Assembly (NCBI RefSeq): GCF_028475105.1
Contig: NZ_CP116936.1
Location: forward strand, 1,922,001 to 1,986,000
Reading direction: 5' to 3'
DNA: 64,000 nt
Source of the DNA: Micromonospora sp. LH3U1
GTDB taxonomy: Bacteria; Actinomycetota; Actinomycetes; Mycobacteriales; Micromonosporaceae
Shown: positions 63,433 through 64,000 of the stretch, piece after piece
How the letters are laid out: the number at the start of each line of letters is the position of its first letter
Numbering within the stretch: the first letter of the stretch is position 1
The notes under the pieces: model-generated
The model's input: only the letters and a program-made list of their open reading frames with translations
What the model was told of the DNA's origin: nothing
Databases searched by the model: none
Program-made: the position numbers and the translations under genes

Positions 63433-63590
63433 TGGGGAGCAGGTTGGGAGCAGCGGGGCGCCCTGAATGGCCTTGAACGGCGTGCAACGGCATCGAACGG
63501 CGCTCAACTGCACCCACCCCTGCCTGCGGCTTCACGTTGTCGCAGGTCAGAGTCGGTGCGGCGTCCTGTTTCACCGCGGAGTGCTCCCCG
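63433..63590. repeat. Element right-end repeat without att core (second copy)
   Basis: Same repeat as at 60463, beginning TGGGGAGCAGGTTGGGAGCA, through CTGCGGCTTCACGTTGTC and AGAGTCGGTGCGGCGTCCTG to TTTCACCGCGGAGTGCTCC. The palindrome arm is altered (CCCCGG). With the first copy it brackets the sigma-factor segment. Confidence 0.65.
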
Positions 63591-64000
63591 GTTCTGCGCG
63601 GCAGTCGACTGCGCCCTATGTCGCCTGGCAGGGGAGTGTGCGCAGGTCAAGACGGTAAGGAGCCGGTGGTTGGCCCGGCCTTGCAACTGGGAGCAGATTG
63701 GGTGCAGGTTGGCGAAGAGGTCTCCACGCCCGAAGTGCTCATCGACGCCGGACAGAGACTAGGGCTTTGACCTGTGGTGATGCGGTCGAGCGGTGCGGCG
63801 TGACCTCCCAGTAGAGGTCGAAGTGGTCAGGCGTCGCTGCTCCCGGGATGGCTGGCGCCGGCCGGCGTCTCGGGTCACCTAACGCCACGCCTGCAGGTGT
63901 GCTGCAGGCCGATGTGAAGCGTTGTGGGTGAGCTCGCTGGAGCCGCCGTAGTTCTCTCATATGAGACGCCGATCCCACGGGCAACGTCCTGACCAGTCCC
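63591..64000. other. Window end, nothing recognised
   Basis: About 410 bases after the repeat. One TTGGGAGCAG-like unit (CTGGGAGCAGATTGGGTGCA) near 63688 recalls the left-end arm repeats. No gene can be supported before the edge. Confidence 0.4.

Overview
The window is high-GC actinobacterial DNA, most likely from Micromonospora or a close relative. The grounds are strong GC bias at third codon positions, many GTG starts, ATGA/GTGA-coupled operons, an SsgA-like sporulation protein, and an integrated element of the AICE type (actinomycete integrative and conjugative element). No taxonomic search could be run.

1-15.9 kb is orderly chromosome. A secreted GH95 fucosidase (cut by the left edge) diverges from a lactonase-type amidohydrolase and a FadR-type regulator. 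A second FadR-type regulator then diverges from an eight-gene operon: a peptide-type ABC importer (lipoprotein, permease, fused permease-ATPase, ATPase), N-acetylneuraminate lyase-like NanA, ROK kinase NanK, ManNAc-6-P epimerase NanE, and an AXE1 deacetylase. Together these read as a sialic-acid uptake and catabolism locus beside fucose-release genes, fitting growth on host-type glycans. Rrf2, AraC/SDR, SsgA-like and PGPGW membrane protein genes follow.

16.84-63.6 kb is a large island at tRNA-Val(CAC). The last 43-44 bases of the tRNA recur at 30481, 44872 and 51684, with an 18-base stub at 37634. They appear to delimit stacked elements. Element A (16.9-30.5 kb) still has int, xis and rep, a large hairpin upstream of rep, a DUF4365-like nuclease/partner gene pair, a free-standing intein-derived endonuclease, small regulators and a three-gene cassette of tiny overlapping genes at its right end. 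No FtsK/TraB DNA translocase was found. Element B (30.5-44.9 kb), C (44.9-51.7 kb) and D (51.7 kb to about 60.6 or 63.6 kb) share another pair of end sequences. They are progressively decayed, with IS5, IS30, IS110, IS256, IS630 and IS701 material, broken Nudix, phosphotransferase, wall-hydrolase and integrase remnants, and a few intact cargo genes (regulator-MFS, TetR-SDR, XRE-HD, oxidoreductase, secreted lectin). New elements insert next to the tRNA, so A should be the youngest and D the oldest.

From about 56.6 kb the genes look intact again: LtrA, ArsR with a palindromic operator, a zinc-ribbon protein, a lipoprotein, and an ECF sigma factor coupled to a membrane partner with a strong terminator. 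Two further copies of the element right-end repeat lie at 60.5 and 63.5 kb, without the tRNA core. All functions are from reading motifs and context; none was checked by database search.
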